In this document: positions 36,089-46,462 of the stretch, one piece after another
How positions within the stretch are numbered: the stretch's first letter is position 1
Layout of the letters: every line of letters starts with the position of its first letter
NCBI GenBank assembly: GCA_937974565.1
Contig: CALJWL010000017.1
Location: 60,479-124,478, forward strand
Direction: 5' to 3'
Source of the DNA: an uncultured Arenicella sp.
GTDB taxonomy: Bacteria; Pseudomonadota; Gammaproteobacteria; Arenicellales; Arenicellaceae
Length of the DNA: 64,000 bases
The notes under the pieces: model-generated
Database searches by the model: none
What the model was told of the DNA's origin: nothing
Seen by the model: only the letters and a program-made list of their open reading frames with translations
Made by a program: the position numbers and the translations under genes

Positions 36089-39000
36089 TTAGTCTTTAAA
36101 GTTCAGTGAAAAACGCTCGTTTTTTAAGCTCATGTTAGGGTTGTAAAACGGGTCGCCTTTTTCCAGAAAGTCGTTCCAACGCTCTAAAAAATGGCGTTGT
36201 TCTTTCAATAGGCGTTGCATTTTTTCGTCGGTGTCTTCGTAGCCTCTGCTAACTGATTCGTGGTGAATGGCTTTTGCATAAGGCGTGAATACGTTGACGT
36301 ACCCTTTGTCGATGAGTTTTAGACAAAAGTCAACATCGTTGTATGCCACGGCCAAGTTTTTGGCGTCTAAGCCGCCAACCTCATCAAATTTTTTCTTTGA
36401 CATCATCATCATGGCCCCCGTTACCGCGCTCACGTTGCTGACCATGTGCAAACGGCCGTGATAGCCAATGTGGCTTTCTGGAAACAGCTTGTGGGGGTGA
36501 CCAGCGGCACCAACCATGCCCGCCACAATGCCCGCATGTTGGATGCGCCCATCAGGGAACAGCAGTTTACAACCCACGGCGCCTACGCTATTTCGTTGAG
36601 CGTGTTGAAGCATGTTCTCTATCCAATCTGGCGTGATAATTTCCACGTCATTATTTAACAGAACAACATAATCACCGTTGGTGTGCGAAACCCCAAAGTT
36701 ACAAATTTCTGAGAAGTTGAATGGCACATTATGTTCGACAAAACGAATGCGTGAGTCTGAATCACTGAAATAAGCCATACGCTCTCGTGTTTGTGCTTCT
36801 TCGCTGTTGTTACTGACACCAATGATCTCAAAATTACTGTAACTCGTTCGCTCTAAAATTGATTTTAAACATGAATCGAGTAGGGCTGGCTTATCCTTAA
36901 ATGGGATAACAATACTGACAAGCGGATTGCCAATCACTTCTCGGACAATGCGATAACTGCCTTTGAGTGCCCCCAACTCAACGCGAACACCATCTTCGTG
37001 TTTTCTGTGAAGATCTTCTATCGCTTTTCGTCCGGCTTCCCAAGCATAACCCTTAGAATCGTATTCTACGGCGGTCGACCCGGGTATTTTTCGCCAGTGG
37101 TATAAAATACGCGGGATGTGTGCCACTTCTTTAGCAGCCTCAACGGCACGCAAAATCACATCGTGGTCTTGAGAACCATCTAAGCCCTCTCTAAAGCCAC
37201 CAATCTGTTCAATCACTTCTTTTTTAATTACAGTGAAGTGACAAATGTAGTTATTCGTGTCGAGCAAGTCTGGGGAGTAATCAGGTTTGAAGTAAGGTTC
37301 GATGCGCGTACCATCAAGTTCCATTTTATCTTCATCGCTGTAAATCAAGCCTACCTGAGGTGAGTGGTTAATAAGCTTGGCGTTTTCATACAATGCATCA
37401 ATGGTGATCTCATCGTCGTGATCAAGTAATGCGATATAGTCACCGGTTGCGATTGCCAAAGCGTCATTAGTGGTAACGGATATTCCTTGGTTCACATCAT
37501 TCAGTTGAATAGAAATGCGATCATCTTCAATCGCCTCTTGCTCTAGGATGCGTTTTAAGTATGTTTTGGGTGATGAATCGTCTACCAAGCAGAGCTGCCA
37601 ATGCGGGTATATCTGATTTTGAACCGATTTGATCATCGGCAATAAATATTCAGGGTCGGTATTGTATATTGGCACTAAGATAGAGAATACTGGCTTGTAA
37701 GCCATGTTCTCTATCTCCATCTTAGCTTGTTCGATTTGCGTTTCTGTTAGTGTATTTTCCTGAATCCAAAGTTCATAATCTTCGGTATTCATGGCCACCA
37801 TTTCACCTTCTGGCAACTTGTCAAAGGGTAATTTTTCAACTAGCTTATCAGGCGCTTGCGCTATGGGTATTTGAGTTTCTGAAACTTCTGTATTGCCTTT
37901 CAAACGATTTAGCCAGCGGCTGGTCAGACGTTTGAGACGAGATGAAGGGCGTGCCAACAAGAAGCTATGTAGTTCGTCATTACGAATGTGTTGAGCGTGT
38001 AATCGGCCTTCGAGATGTTCGATTTGGGCATACAGGTTGCCTTGTACATTGCGTTCGATATCGATGCGCTTTTCGATTTTTTTTACCATCAAAAGCAAAT
38101 CATCGCGATGTTGGCGAAGGTCTGAAATTCTAAGGTCTCGACTCTCTACTCTGGATTGATAGTCTTGTAAGCGCCGGCCTTGAACGGACAACTCTTGGTG
38201 AGCCAGAGTGACGCTGTGAGATAATGACTTAAGAACATGACTGTAGTCTTGCCCCCAAAGCCACGAGATCGTAATACTAAGCTCCTTTACGCTCTCAAGG
38301 TTTTCCAATGCAGAGAGGTCAAACAGTAAGCCTGATTCAGGGCATGAGATGGTGATTAGCTCATTGTGCTGAGTAATGCCGACTTCATTTTCAGCCTCTT
38401 CAATCTTTTTTGAGCCTGTGTTCCACATAATATGGCCATTTTCCCCGTACAAGGCTAATTCCGTAATTTTTACAGTGCCTACTTGGTCTGCGGGGCGTAT
38501 TTTTAATTGGGTTCCTGAGCGGGCAGTGCGGGTTACATCCAGTGTCAGAGTTTGTGTTGATGAACTTTGTTTCCAGCACGCGTATGCGTTACCGCCTACT
38601 GTGCCTTCCGCAACGTTAGTTGACTCTTGATCGTTCCAACTTGCACTGAGAACCAATTGGCTCTCAGTGTCAGAAGGTTTTAATGAAGATTGGATAAGCT
38701 CTTCGTAAACATTGATAACCGAAGAGTCTTGAAAGATTTCGCTTTGCAGTTGATGTTCAAGTACGCAAAACGCCTTAAGCTCATCAATCCTTTGCACATG
38801 CGGATGATGTTTAATAATAAAATCGCCAATGCAATACAGGCTGTGCTTTTTAAAGTAAGGGCCAAACAGCGTACGGTTGGTGTGCGCGAACCAAAAGAGG
38901 GCACGAAACAATAAAAAGCCATCAGGCAGTTCAATCGCGGACCATTCTTTGTTTATTGGTAAATACTCTTGACTGCGTGAATGAACAATAATGTTGTGTG

Positions 39001-40315
39001 GTTGCAGTTGATAGTTTATAAGCCTACCTTCAGTGGTTAACGTCTTTATATAGCCTGTAAGCCATTGCTGATACTCAGCAATTACATGCCCTATACCAGC
39101 TTGCTCAAGACAAAGATCGTCATCGTTTAACAGCGCGGTTAACCATCTATCGACTAATAAAGGGCCTTTATGGAAAGCCACAGGCTCTAAATTTTGTGTG
39201 AGTGTGCCGTGTATGCTGACTGTGTGACCTTGATGGTTTGCATTCAAGGCCAATTTTTGTACGCCGCTCGATGCACGCTGGCGTTCAGTTCTAACGCGAT
39301 TCTCTGGCTTTGTTTTGGTGTCGGAAAAATAGCTAAAGTCGCTGCTGTATATATTGCTTACCGCCTCAGGCGTAACGCCAGCGAACACTAAAAACCTAGA
39401 AGCGTAGTCAACAAGGTCTTGCTTCTCTGCAACTAAGCGCTTGAAATAAAGGTATTCGCATACAGAAGGGTTATCTATATAACCGAGTTGATGAAAATGA
39501 TTAAGAGCATGGACATTTGACGTTAAGTAATTCTCAGAAAATAAGTTTGAACAACCGCCATCAGGGGAGAACGAGGCATGAACGTCCACGCGACTAAAAC
39601 TTTGGTTCAACACTGCGTTTCTGAGAGTGCGACGATCTAATTCGCAAACCTTTCCAGCGGTATTACTGGCTTGGTAACTGTCTAAATAAGGAATTTCATG
39701 CTGCCCAGGATTTATTGTTTTTGAAAGCCTTTGGCTATTTGCAACACCTATAACCAGACAGCCTGACGGTGTTAATGAGTTACGTAATTTGACTAATAAC
39801 GAACTCAGTTCAGAGCTTGACTGTTGAAGGTCTTCTAACTTGGTTAGTAGAATCAAGTCGTAATAAACATCAGGCAGATTAAGTTTTCCGATGTCTTCAC
39901 ACACATGCGTAACGTTTGGCTGACCCAAACAACGAAGAGCCGATAATTCGGCAACACCGCTGTCAATTTTAATCGCATCTACTGAACCCACTTGATCCGC
40001 TAAAAAGTGAGCAACACCGCCGCAATCTTGTGTCAGATCAAGAACATTATTTACTTTCTTTAAATCAAATGCGTGAACAAACTGATATGGGGTGGAGTTA
40101 AGTAGATTCAGGTTCGCGTCAGCATTGGCAGCGAGTTCTAAGTCTCGTGAAAACAGCGCTTTAGTGGTAGCGTTAGACAGAACTTGTTTAGCCTTAGAGA
40201 TGACTCGACTGTTTAGAAAAGATTCTCGAAATACGGCTGATTGAGAATCCATAAACAGCCCGTTGCTTAGTTCTAAGTTTGAATTATTAAGCAACAATTG
40301 GGAATTTTTTAGCAT
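36089..40315 (-). CDS. Giant methyltransferase / coiled-coil / double GT2 glycosyltransferase
   Basis: 1408 residues. Residues about 85-200 look like a class I SAM methyltransferase (N-V-L-D-L-T-Q-D-C-G-G motif I, L-I-L-L-T-K-L-E-D-L motif IV). A middle part of unknown fold (about 300-690) contains a W-rich C-terminal beta-sandwich-like piece. A coiled coil spans about 700-770. Two GT-A domains of family GT2 follow: the first begins V-F-S-I-L-V-P-I-Y-N-T near 875 with L-L-D-H-D-D-E; the second begins P-L-V-S-I-V-I-P-F-K-D near 1128 with L-L-N-N-D-V-E. Such proteins build and cap or methylate repeating surface glycans (O-antigen, capsule). It stands alone, with no wzx/wzy-type genes near. Confidence 0.85.
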   Translation of the reverse strand: MLKNSQLLLNNSNLELSNGLFMDSQSAVFRESFLNSRVISKAKQVLSNATTKALFSRDLELAANADANLNLLNSTPYQFVHAFDLKKVNNVLDLTQDCGGVAHFLADQVGSVDAIKIDSGVAELSALRCLGQPNVTHVCEDIGKLNLPDVYYDLILLTKLEDLQQSSSELSSLLVKLRNSLTPSGCLVIGVANSQRLSKTINPGQHEIPYLDSYQASNTAGKVCELDRRTLRNAVLNQSFSRVDVHASFSPDGGCSNLFSENYLTSNVHALNHFHQLGYIDNPSVCEYLYFKRLVAEKQDLVDYASRFLVFAGVTPEAVSNIYSSDFSYFSDTKTKPENRVRTERQRASSGVQKLALNANHQGHTVSIHGTLTQNLEPVAFHKGPLLVDRWLTALLNDDDLCLEQAGIGHVIAEYQQWLTGYIKTLTTEGRLINYQLQPHNIIVHSRSQEYLPINKEWSAIELPDGFLLFRALFWFAHTNRTLFGPYFKKHSLYCIGDFIIKHHPHVQRIDELKAFCVLEHQLQSEIFQDSSVINVYEELIQSSLKPSDTESQLVLSASWNDQESTNVAEGTVGGNAYACWKQSSSTQTLTLDVTRTARSGTQLKIRPADQVGTVKITELALYGENGHIMWNTGSKKIEEAENEVGITQHNELITISCPESGLLFDLSALENLESVKELSITISWLWGQDYSHVLKSLSHSVTLAHQELSVQGRRLQDYQSRVESRDLRISDLRQHRDDLLLMVKKIEKRIDIERNVQGNLYAQIEHLEGRLHAQHIRNDELHSFLLARPSSRLKRLTSRWLNRLKGNTEVSETQIPIAQAPDKLVEKLPFDKLPEGEMVAMNTEDYELWIQENTLTETQIEQAKMEIENMAYKPVFSILVPIYNTDPEYLLPMIKSVQNQIYPHWQLCLVDDSSPKTYLKRILEQEAIEDDRISIQLNDVNQGISVTTNDALAIATGDYIALLDHDDEITIDALYENAKLINHSPQVGLIYSDEDKMELDGTRIEPYFKPDYSPDLLDTNNYICHFTVIKKEVIEQIGGFREGLDGSQDHDVILRAVEAAKEVAHIPRILYHWRKIPGSTAVEYDSKGYAWEAGRKAIEDLHRKHEDGVRVELGALKGSYRIVREVIGNPLVSIVIPFKDKPALLDSCLKSILERTSYSNFEIIGVSNNSEEAQTRERMAYFSDSDSRIRFVEHNVPFNFSEICNFGVSHTNGDYVVLLNNDVEIITPDWIENMLQHAQRNSVGAVGCKLLFPDGRIQHAGIVAGMVGAAGHPHKLFPESHIGYHGRLHMVSNVSAVTGAMMMMSKKKFDEVGGLDAKNLAVAYNDVDFCLKLIDKGYVNVFTPYAKAIHHESVSRGYEDTDEKMQRLLKEQRHFLERWNDFLEKGDPFYNPNMSLKNERFSLNFKD

Positions 40316-41169
40316 GGTGTTTTTTTAGCTTTGCTAATCATTACTAGTGGTCTGACATAAAAAAGCGACTGAGCTTTACTAATAAAGCGACGCATTATGT
40401 TTGATTAGTTTGAATTTGATCTGACATTCGCACTAAGGCGGCAATATAACATGCCAGAGAGTACTTTTTCTCAGGTGTTTAGGCTTAACCATTAGTCTGT
40501 ATGGCGTTCATTTTAGTTTGAATGACGTGTGTGTTGCGGCTATTTCGAGCAATCAAAGCATTCAATGTGTTTGAACTTTACTTGAAGGCGCGGCTAACAG
40601 ACTAAATCGGTAATGTCTAGAAAAAACAGAGTGACAAACAAGCTTAATTCCCCAATTCAGTATAAGGTGGCTTTTCTTAACCTATATCAACTTGAAAGAG
40701 GGTGTTGAGATTGACGGTGACCACCTTTTAATGGTCGGTGACAGTATTCGTCAACGCAAATCGACAATTAATGTTAGGCATTATGCTATTTTGACAATTA
40801 ATGACGACTTGCTAGTTTTAATCGGTATTGATATCTTTATTTCAATACATCGTTTACCAACTAAAAGAATAAGACTCAAATACTTTTAGCTTAATGATGT
40901 AATGACTCACGACCAATTTGGTTCTTATTAGCAATAAATTGATTTTATTGGTCATCTGTTTATCCTTCATCTTTAATTATGGGATAAATAATATAGTTAG
41001 CTTTGTTGTCCCACAAAAACAAAATTAACTGTTCATCAACACAGATAAGTGGCTTTAGTTGCAATGTTTTACATATGATTGATATTTCAAACTTGGAATT
41101 AAGCAGTCGCTTTTGTATAAATACCGTACAAGTCGTCAAGAAGAGTATTTTTAATGCGAGGTTTATCAG
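40316..41169. other. 854-base region without a confident gene
   Basis: A 65-codon frame from a TTG at 40692 does not resemble a protein. GACAATTAATG occurs twice (within 40763-40773 and 40792-40802); the second copy forms a TTGACA at 40791-40796. GACCAAT and ATTGGTC occur as a distant inverted pair (about 40909 and 40954). The last bases carry GAGG for the gene at 41170. AT-rich; probably regulatory for the flanking genes. Confidence 0.35.
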
Positions 41170-41493
41170 ATGAAGTTAACAGAAGCCGTAATCGAATTAA
41201 TGTTCGAGCTAAGTAGTATTGAAGGAGATAAGCATTCTGAGTTCTTGAATGGGGACGGCCAAATCTTGAGAAATAACCTTTTGAAGCTTTTTCGTGCAAC
41301 TGAAAACCCAGAGTCTCATGACATCATCATTGATATCATGAGTGAAGCTGGTTACCCTTGGTTTGGGAAATTGGCTCTAGTGGAAAGTGAAAATGCGCAT
41401 GCCATTGCTGATATGTCGGTTGAGAATGATGACCGCATTATGAGTGATGATGAACTCATGGAGTTATTACCGGCTAACGGTCATCTGCATTAA
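41170..41493 (+). CDS. Small acidic protein of unknown function
   Basis: 107 residues with GAGG (41158-41161) eight bases before the ATG. No signal peptide or membrane helix. Mostly helical by appearance and acidic, ending in D-D-E-L-M-E-L-L-P-A-N-G-H-L-H. Contains W-F-G-K-L-A-L in the middle. I do not recognise it. The strong ribosome site and the terminator 150 bases downstream support a real gene, transcribed alone. Confidence 0.6.
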   Translation: MKLTEAVIELMFELSSIEGDKHSEFLNGDGQILRNNLLKLFRATENPESHDIIIDIMSEAGYPWFGKLALVESENAHAIADMSVENDDRIMSDDELMELLPANGHLH

Positions 41494-41640
41494 GGGGTTT
41501 ATTTAATCAACCCTGATAGTAAAGGCGTAAAATTTTATTTAATGACTTTTGAAAAAGTGGTTAAGTCGACGCGGGCAAAATTTCAACTGGCTAACTTACA
41601 AGCAATTCGTTAGCCAATTTTTTACAAAGCCAACTAAATT

Positions 41641-41678
41641 AAAAAGCCGGTGATTGGTTTACCAATCACCGGCTTTTT
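41641..41678. terminator. Very stable bidirectional terminator
   Basis: An 18-base-pair perfect stem (41641-41658 with 41661-41678) that begins AAAAAGCCGG and ends CCGGCTTTTT; T runs serve both strands. It separates the gene ending at 41493 from the minus-strand gene ending at 41787. Confidence 0.92.
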
Positions 41679-41786
41679 TATGCGGTTGTATTTTATTGAT
41701 CGGCTTATAAATGTGAATGGCGCGTTATGGTGCCCGAGATAATTGAGGAGCAAACCAAGTTAACTAAGCTCACACGATGGTGTGTT

Positions 41787-42164
41787 CTATTGACTGCGAC
41801 CAACCGTTACACTGTAATCGTGAGCTGATTTTTTCCAGAAACTTGGATTTCTATACCGCTCATCAAGCTCTGGGCTTGCGTTGCTGCTGCCTTTTTCAGA
41901 CGAAACCCCAGATGACACAGTCATGTTACCTTCTTTAAGATGATAATTGACCTCACGAAGTAAGTACTTATAGCAATTGTGTACAGCTGGGTGTTTGCTA
42001 CGAGAATAGCTATTATGTACGTGCTTAAATACGTTGAGAGAGCTTAATTGAATTACTGCGCCTTCGTATTCTTTGACCGCTTGAGAATACTTAGACAACA
42101 AAACCATGACCTTGGCGGGCAACACCGTTGCCTTGACACCGTAAAGGTTTTTCACCTTATTCAT
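41787..42164 (-). CDS. Small protein of unknown function
   Basis: 125 residues. N-terminal part is helical and basic (V-L-L-S-K-Y-S-Q-A-V-K-E-Y), middle carries several His and Tyr (H-V-H-N-S-Y-S-R-S-K-H), the C-terminal third is polar with an S-F-W-K-K segment. No signal peptide, membrane helix or known domain. GGGG about ten bases before the ATG is the only ribosome-site candidate. It could be a real species-specific gene; support is moderate. Confidence 0.45.
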   Translation of the reverse strand: MNKVKNLYGVKATVLPAKVMVLLSKYSQAVKEYEGAVIQLSSLNVFKHVHNSYSRSKHPAVHNCYKYLLREVNYHLKEGNMTVSSGVSSEKGSSNASPELDERYRNPSFWKKSAHDYSVTVGRSQ

Positions 42165-42407
42165 TCCATTACCCCGACTCTAAATAATATCAGTCACACC
42201 TACAGTTATTGGTTAGGTAGGATGCTATGATGTTGACAAAAATTATTACTGCTTAAGCCTCTTTCTGGGCTTTATGAAAACGATGAGTGACACACAAAAT
42301 CTCAAAGCACTCAGTTGTTAACCGAGTGTGTGTCATGTCCTTCTATCTCATGTCTTCTTGGAAACATTGAGCTGAACGTTACCAGTAGACAAGGTTTGAA
42401 TCCAGTG

Positions 42408-42451
42408 TTTTGACATACAAATGTAATTTTTTTGACATTTGTATGTCAAAA
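42408..42451. repeat. 17-base-pair inverted repeat with nested dyads
   Basis: TTTTGACATACAAATGT (42408-42424) and its exact complement (42435-42451) flank a ten-base spacer. The right arm itself contains the dyad GACAT-N4-ATGTC and the left arm a near copy. It lies just past the lpdA stop. There is no proper T run after either arm, so it may be an operator array or RNA hairpin rather than a plain terminator. Confidence 0.6.
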
Positions 42452-42460
42452 TGTCTTGCA

Positions 42461-44206
42461 TTACTTCTTTTTCGGAATGTAAAGATCAGTAATAGTGCCC
42501 TCGTAAACTTCAGCGGCCATAGCAACACTCTCTGAAAGAGTCGGGTGGGGGTGAATAGTGAGCCCTATGTCAGTGGCATCTGAGCCCATTTCGATTGCTA
42601 ATGCGACTTCAGCAATCAAATCACCAGCGTTCTGCCCCACAATGCCACCGCCAAGTACTTTATGTGTTTTAGGGTCAAATAATAACTTGGTTTTGCCTTC
42701 TGTTCGGTCATTGCCTATGGCTCGGCCAGATGCCGCCCAAGGAAACACCCCCGTTTCATATTCAATTTTTTCAGCTTTTGCTTGTGTCTCCGTTAAACCT
42801 ACCCAAGCTATTTCGGGGTCTGTGTAGGCCACTGAGGGTATTGCACTGGCTTCAAAGCCGCTTTTAAGCCCTGCGCACACTTCGGCGGCCACTTTGGCTT
42901 CATGAGTGGCTTTGTGTGCAAGCATGGGCTGACCGACAATGTCACCAATAGCAAAAATATGATCAACATTAGTTCGCATTAATTTGTCGACCGCAATAAA
43001 GCCGCGTTCATCCACATTAACCCCGGCATTTTGAGCGTCAATTAAGTCACCATTAGGGCGACGACCGGTGGCCACTAAGACATAATCAAATACGGCAGGG
43101 GCAGGGCCTTCGCTATCATCAGCGTTAGCGAACTCAACTTTAATGCCATTTTTCTGCGGTGAAATGCCTTTAACCTTGGTTTTTGTCATCACTGACTTAA
43201 CGAGGGATGTTAGCCTTTTTTGTAATGGCGCAACCAAGTCTTTGTCAGCCCCTGGAATAATTTGAGGCATAAACTCGACGATAGAAACATCAGTACCTAA
43301 TTCACTGTACACCGTGGCCATTTCAAGACCAATGATTCCGCCGCCAACGATAAGCATTGATTTAGGGATTTCACGTAGCTCAAGAGCCCCCGTTGAGTCA
43401 ATGACTCGAGGATCATCCGTTTCAAACATAGGAAAGACTGTAACTCGAGAGCCTGCGGCAATGATCGCTTTATCGAAGCTTAGTGTCTGAGTGCCAGATG
43501 AGGCTTCTATTGAGAGAGTATGGGGCGTGGTAAATCTAGCATACCCCTGAATAACATTTACTTTACGAGCCTTGGCCATTCCAGCCAAGCCGCCGGTGAG
43601 TTTTGCAATGACAGATTCTTTGAAATGACGTAATTGATCAACATCAATTTTAGGCTTTCCAAAAGCAATGCCGTGTTGCTCCATCGCTCTGGCTTCTGAG
43701 ATAACGGCCGCGGAGTGCAGAAGAGCTTTAGACGGAATACAACCTACGTTTAAACATACGCCACCCAATGTGTCGTATTTTTCAATTAGTGTGACATTAA
43801 GGCCTAAATCAGCTGCCCTAAAGGCCGCGGTGTAACCCCCAGGCCCAGAGCCAATAACAACCACATCAGCATGTTGACTGGAACGTTCATTAGAAAGAGA
43901 TGTTTTTTCTGGCTTATCGGCTTCGGGAACAACCGGTGAGTCTGTGCTTTTCGAAGGCGATGAGTCTTCAACGGTTTCCACGGTTACAATCACATCGCCT
44001 TCATTGACCGTGTCGCCCACCGCGATTGCAATCGATGATACTTTTCCAGCATTAGGAGAGGGGATATCCATTGATGCTTTATCGCTCTCGACAGTAACCA
44101 ACGAATCTTCTTCTGAAATGGTATCGCCAACGGCAACCAACACTTCAATTACTTCAACATCGCTTGCGCCACCCAAATCAGGGACTTTAATATCTACTTT
44201 AGACAT
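42461..44206 (-). CDS. lpdA: Dihydrolipoyl dehydrogenase (E3) with N-terminal lipoyl domain
   Basis: 581 residues, about 100 longer than plain E3. Residues 1-80 are a lipoyl domain with E-S-D-K-A-S (Lys43). A linker leads to the flavoprotein: FAD loop V-I-G-S-G-P-G-G-Y near 117-124, redox-active C-L-N-V-G-C at 151-156, NAD loop V-G-G-G-I-I-G-L-E, and the C-terminal catalytic I-H-P-H-P-T. It reoxidises the dihydrolipoyl groups of AceF, making NADH. Third gene of aceE-aceF-lpdA, 18 bases after aceF. Confidence 0.96.
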   Translation of the reverse strand: MSKVDIKVPDLGGASDVEVIEVLVAVGDTISEEDSLVTVESDKASMDIPSPNAGKVSSIAIAVGDTVNEGDVIVTVETVEDSSPSKSTDSPVVPEADKPEKTSLSNERSSQHADVVVIGSGPGGYTAAFRAADLGLNVTLIEKYDTLGGVCLNVGCIPSKALLHSAAVISEARAMEQHGIAFGKPKIDVDQLRHFKESVIAKLTGGLAGMAKARKVNVIQGYARFTTPHTLSIEASSGTQTLSFDKAIIAAGSRVTVFPMFETDDPRVIDSTGALELREIPKSMLIVGGGIIGLEMATVYSELGTDVSIVEFMPQIIPGADKDLVAPLQKRLTSLVKSVMTKTKVKGISPQKNGIKVEFANADDSEGPAPAVFDYVLVATGRRPNGDLIDAQNAGVNVDERGFIAVDKLMRTNVDHIFAIGDIVGQPMLAHKATHEAKVAAEVCAGLKSGFEASAIPSVAYTDPEIAWVGLTETQAKAEKIEYETGVFPWAASGRAIGNDRTEGKTKLLFDPKTHKVLGGGIVGQNAGDLIAEVALAIEMGSDATDIGLTIHPHPTLSESVAMAAEVYEGTITDLYIPKKK

Positions 44207-44225
44207 AACAAATAACCTTTTGATA

Positions 44226-46421
44226 TTAAACAGTTAAACGACGAAGATCTTCAAGAATCATAGCAATGTGTCGGGCAAATCTTGCGGCTTCGGCTCCATC
44301 TATTACGCGATGATCATAAGAGAGACTGAGTGGTAGCATCATACCTGGCGTAAACTCAGAACCATTCCAAACAGGTTGAATTTTACTTCTAGAAACCCCC
44401 AAAATAGCCACTTCTGGTGCATTAACAATTGGAGTAAAAGACGTACCTCCGATTCCACCTAGGCTTGAAATTGTGAAGCACGCACCGCTCATATCATTCA
44501 TTGTGAGTTTTTTATCGCGAGCTTTTTTCGCTAACTCGCCCATTTCTTGAGCGATTTGTGCTACTGATTTTTTATCCGCATCGCGAATGACTGGCACAAC
44601 TAGGCCATTGGCTGTATCGACGGCAATGCCAATATGGAAATACTTTTTGAGTATTAAGCTCTCACCGCTGGGGTCCAGTGAACTGTTAAATTGCGGGTAG
44701 GTTTGCAATGCACTGACAACGGCCTTAACAATAAAAGCAAGCGGAGACAATTTGATGTCTTTTTTCTGCTTTACGTACTCGGCATTAAGTTGTTTTCGAA
44801 ATGCTTCTAAGTCATTGATATTGGCTTCATCGTTATGCGTAACATGTGGCACGTTTAGCCAAGACCGGTGAAGGTTGGTTGCCGTTAAACGTTTAATTTT
44901 ATTGAGGTCTTGTGTTTCGATTTCGCCAAATTTACTGAAATCTTGAGCGGGAACCTGAGGGATGCCTTGGCCAACGTCACCTGATGACGCAATTTGAGCG
45001 GTTGCTGGTTGCTTCATGACACCCTTTACAAAAGACTTTACATCGTCTTTTGTAACGCGTTTTTTACGCCCAGAGCCTTGTACGTTTGATAAATCAACTC
45101 CCAACTCTCGAGCGAAACGTCGAATTGACGGCGATGCGTGAGAGGGTCCAGAAGCAGTCTGTTTACCTGAGCTCTCTTGCTGCACAATTGCGCTGGCTGG
45201 TTTGGTTGGTGTAGGTGTTGGTGCGGGCGATGCGGCTGTAGCCTTAGCGTCCGTTTCAGCAGGCACTGTGCCTACGCCTTCTTCAGAACTTGCCATCAGA
45301 GTTACGATTAAGCTGCCTTCGCTGACTTCGTCATCAACCTTAACGCTGATACTTTGTATTTCTCCAGCGTGAGAGCAGGGTACTTCCATACTGGCTTTGT
45401 CACTTTCTAAAGTAATAAGAGCATCTTCGATTTCGACTGTATCCCCAACTGACACCAATACTTCGACTACCTTAGCCGCATCGCCACCGATGTCTGGAAT
45501 CCTCACTTCGATTTCACGTTGAGCGCTAGCCGCCGCAGGGCTGATTTCTTCTGGCACAGGCTCTTCGGCTGTTTTCTCTGCTGCTGTTGTTTGAGTTGAG
45601 TTGTTCTGGGGTGACTTCAGTTCAGGTTCAGCCCCAGACTCTGACAGTTCCAACTCAATTAAAGCCGTACCTTCACTAACGTCTTGATCTATGGCGACAG
45701 AAATGGATTTAACGCGACCTGCTTTAGGGCAAGGTACATCCATACTTGCTTTGTCGCTCTCCAATATGACAAGAGCGTCTTCGGCGGCTATCTCATCACC
45801 AACTTGGACCAATATCTCTATAACTTTGGCTGAGTCGGCGCCAATATCGGGAACACTAATGGTAATTAAATTTGAGTCTGGCATTGATCTATTCTCGTTG
45901 GTGTCTACCTTGCTGGCGTGAGTGCTAGCAGGTTCAGAGGGCTCCGCATGTTGTATTGCCCGCTGGGGTGTATTGGTCTTTTGGTTGTGATTTTCATTCG
46001 AACCCGTCTCATTAAGGCCAACCAGTAAGTCTAATGATTGCTGCTCATGTCGCCGTTGTTTGGCCGGCTCGGGTTGGGGTGGGGCCTTAACACTGCTTTG
46101 GTAAGGTGGTTTTGAGACCGACGTTGGCTTATGCCCCGTATCGTTAATGCCAATTGGAGGCGTTGCTGTGCTGCCATCAACTTCAGTTTCAAGTAATAGC
46201 AGAGGAGTGGATAGCGTAATGTTTTGTTTCTCAGAAACAATGAATTCGATTATTTTTCCACTTTCTGTCGAAGGTAACTCTAATTTGGTTTTACCGCTTT
46301 TAACAATAAAGAGGGTGTCACCAGCGGTGATCACGTCTCCTTCGTTGCATTCAATCGATAAAATTTTAGCTTGGCGATAGGCGTTTGCCTGCGGTGCCGT
46401 CAGCTCTACATATTTGATCAT
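44226..46421 (-). CDS. aceF: Pyruvate dehydrogenase E2 (dihydrolipoyl acetyltransferase), three lipoyl-type domains
   Basis: 731 residues. Domain 1 (about 1-80) is a divergent lipoyl-like domain whose lysine region reads [10 protein letters not shown] (Lys44). Domains 2 and 3 are canonical, each with E-S-D-K-A-S (Lys224 and Lys342). A Pro/Ala/Thr linker leads to the peripheral-subunit-binding domain (about 429-468, [12 protein letters not shown]). The catalytic domain (about 495-731) carries [10 protein letters not shown]. It transfers acetyl from E1 to CoA. Encoded 41 bases after aceE. Confidence 0.96.
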   Translation of the reverse strand: MIKYVELTAPQANAYRQAKILSIECNEGDVITAGDTLFIVKSGKTKLELPSTESGKIIEFIVSEKQNITLSTPLLLLETEVDGSTATPPIGINDTGHKPTSVSKPPYQSSVKAPPQPEPAKQRRHEQQSLDLLVGLNETGSNENHNQKTNTPQRAIQHAEPSEPASTHASKVDTNENRSMPDSNLITISVPDIGADSAKVIEILVQVGDEIAAEDALVILESDKASMDVPCPKAGRVKSISVAIDQDVSEGTALIELELSESGAEPELKSPQNNSTQTTAAEKTAEEPVPEEISPAAASAQREIEVRIPDIGGDAAKVVEVLVSVGDTVEIEDALITLESDKASMEVPCSHAGEIQSISVKVDDEVSEGSLIVTLMASSEEGVGTVPAETDAKATAASPAPTPTPTKPASAIVQQESSGKQTASGPSHASPSIRRFARELGVDLSNVQGSGRKKRVTKDDVKSFVKGVMKQPATAQIASSGDVGQGIPQVPAQDFSKFGEIETQDLNKIKRLTATNLHRSWLNVPHVTHNDEANINDLEAFRKQLNAEYVKQKKDIKLSPLAFIVKAVVSALQTYPQFNSSLDPSGESLILKKYFHIGIAVDTANGLVVPVIRDADKKSVAQIAQEMGELAKKARDKKLTMNDMSGACFTISSLGGIGGTSFTPIVNAPEVAILGVSRSKIQPVWNGSEFTPGMMLPLSLSYDHRVIDGAEAARFARHIAMILEDLRRLTV

Positions 46422-46462
46422 TTAATGTTTAACTCTCAGTACTTCGAACCAATCCATTTAAT

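Noticed and set aside
40692..40889. 65-codon frame from a TTG, superficially like a CsrA-type small protein
   Set aside because: No conserved CsrA residues in order, and no ribosome site.
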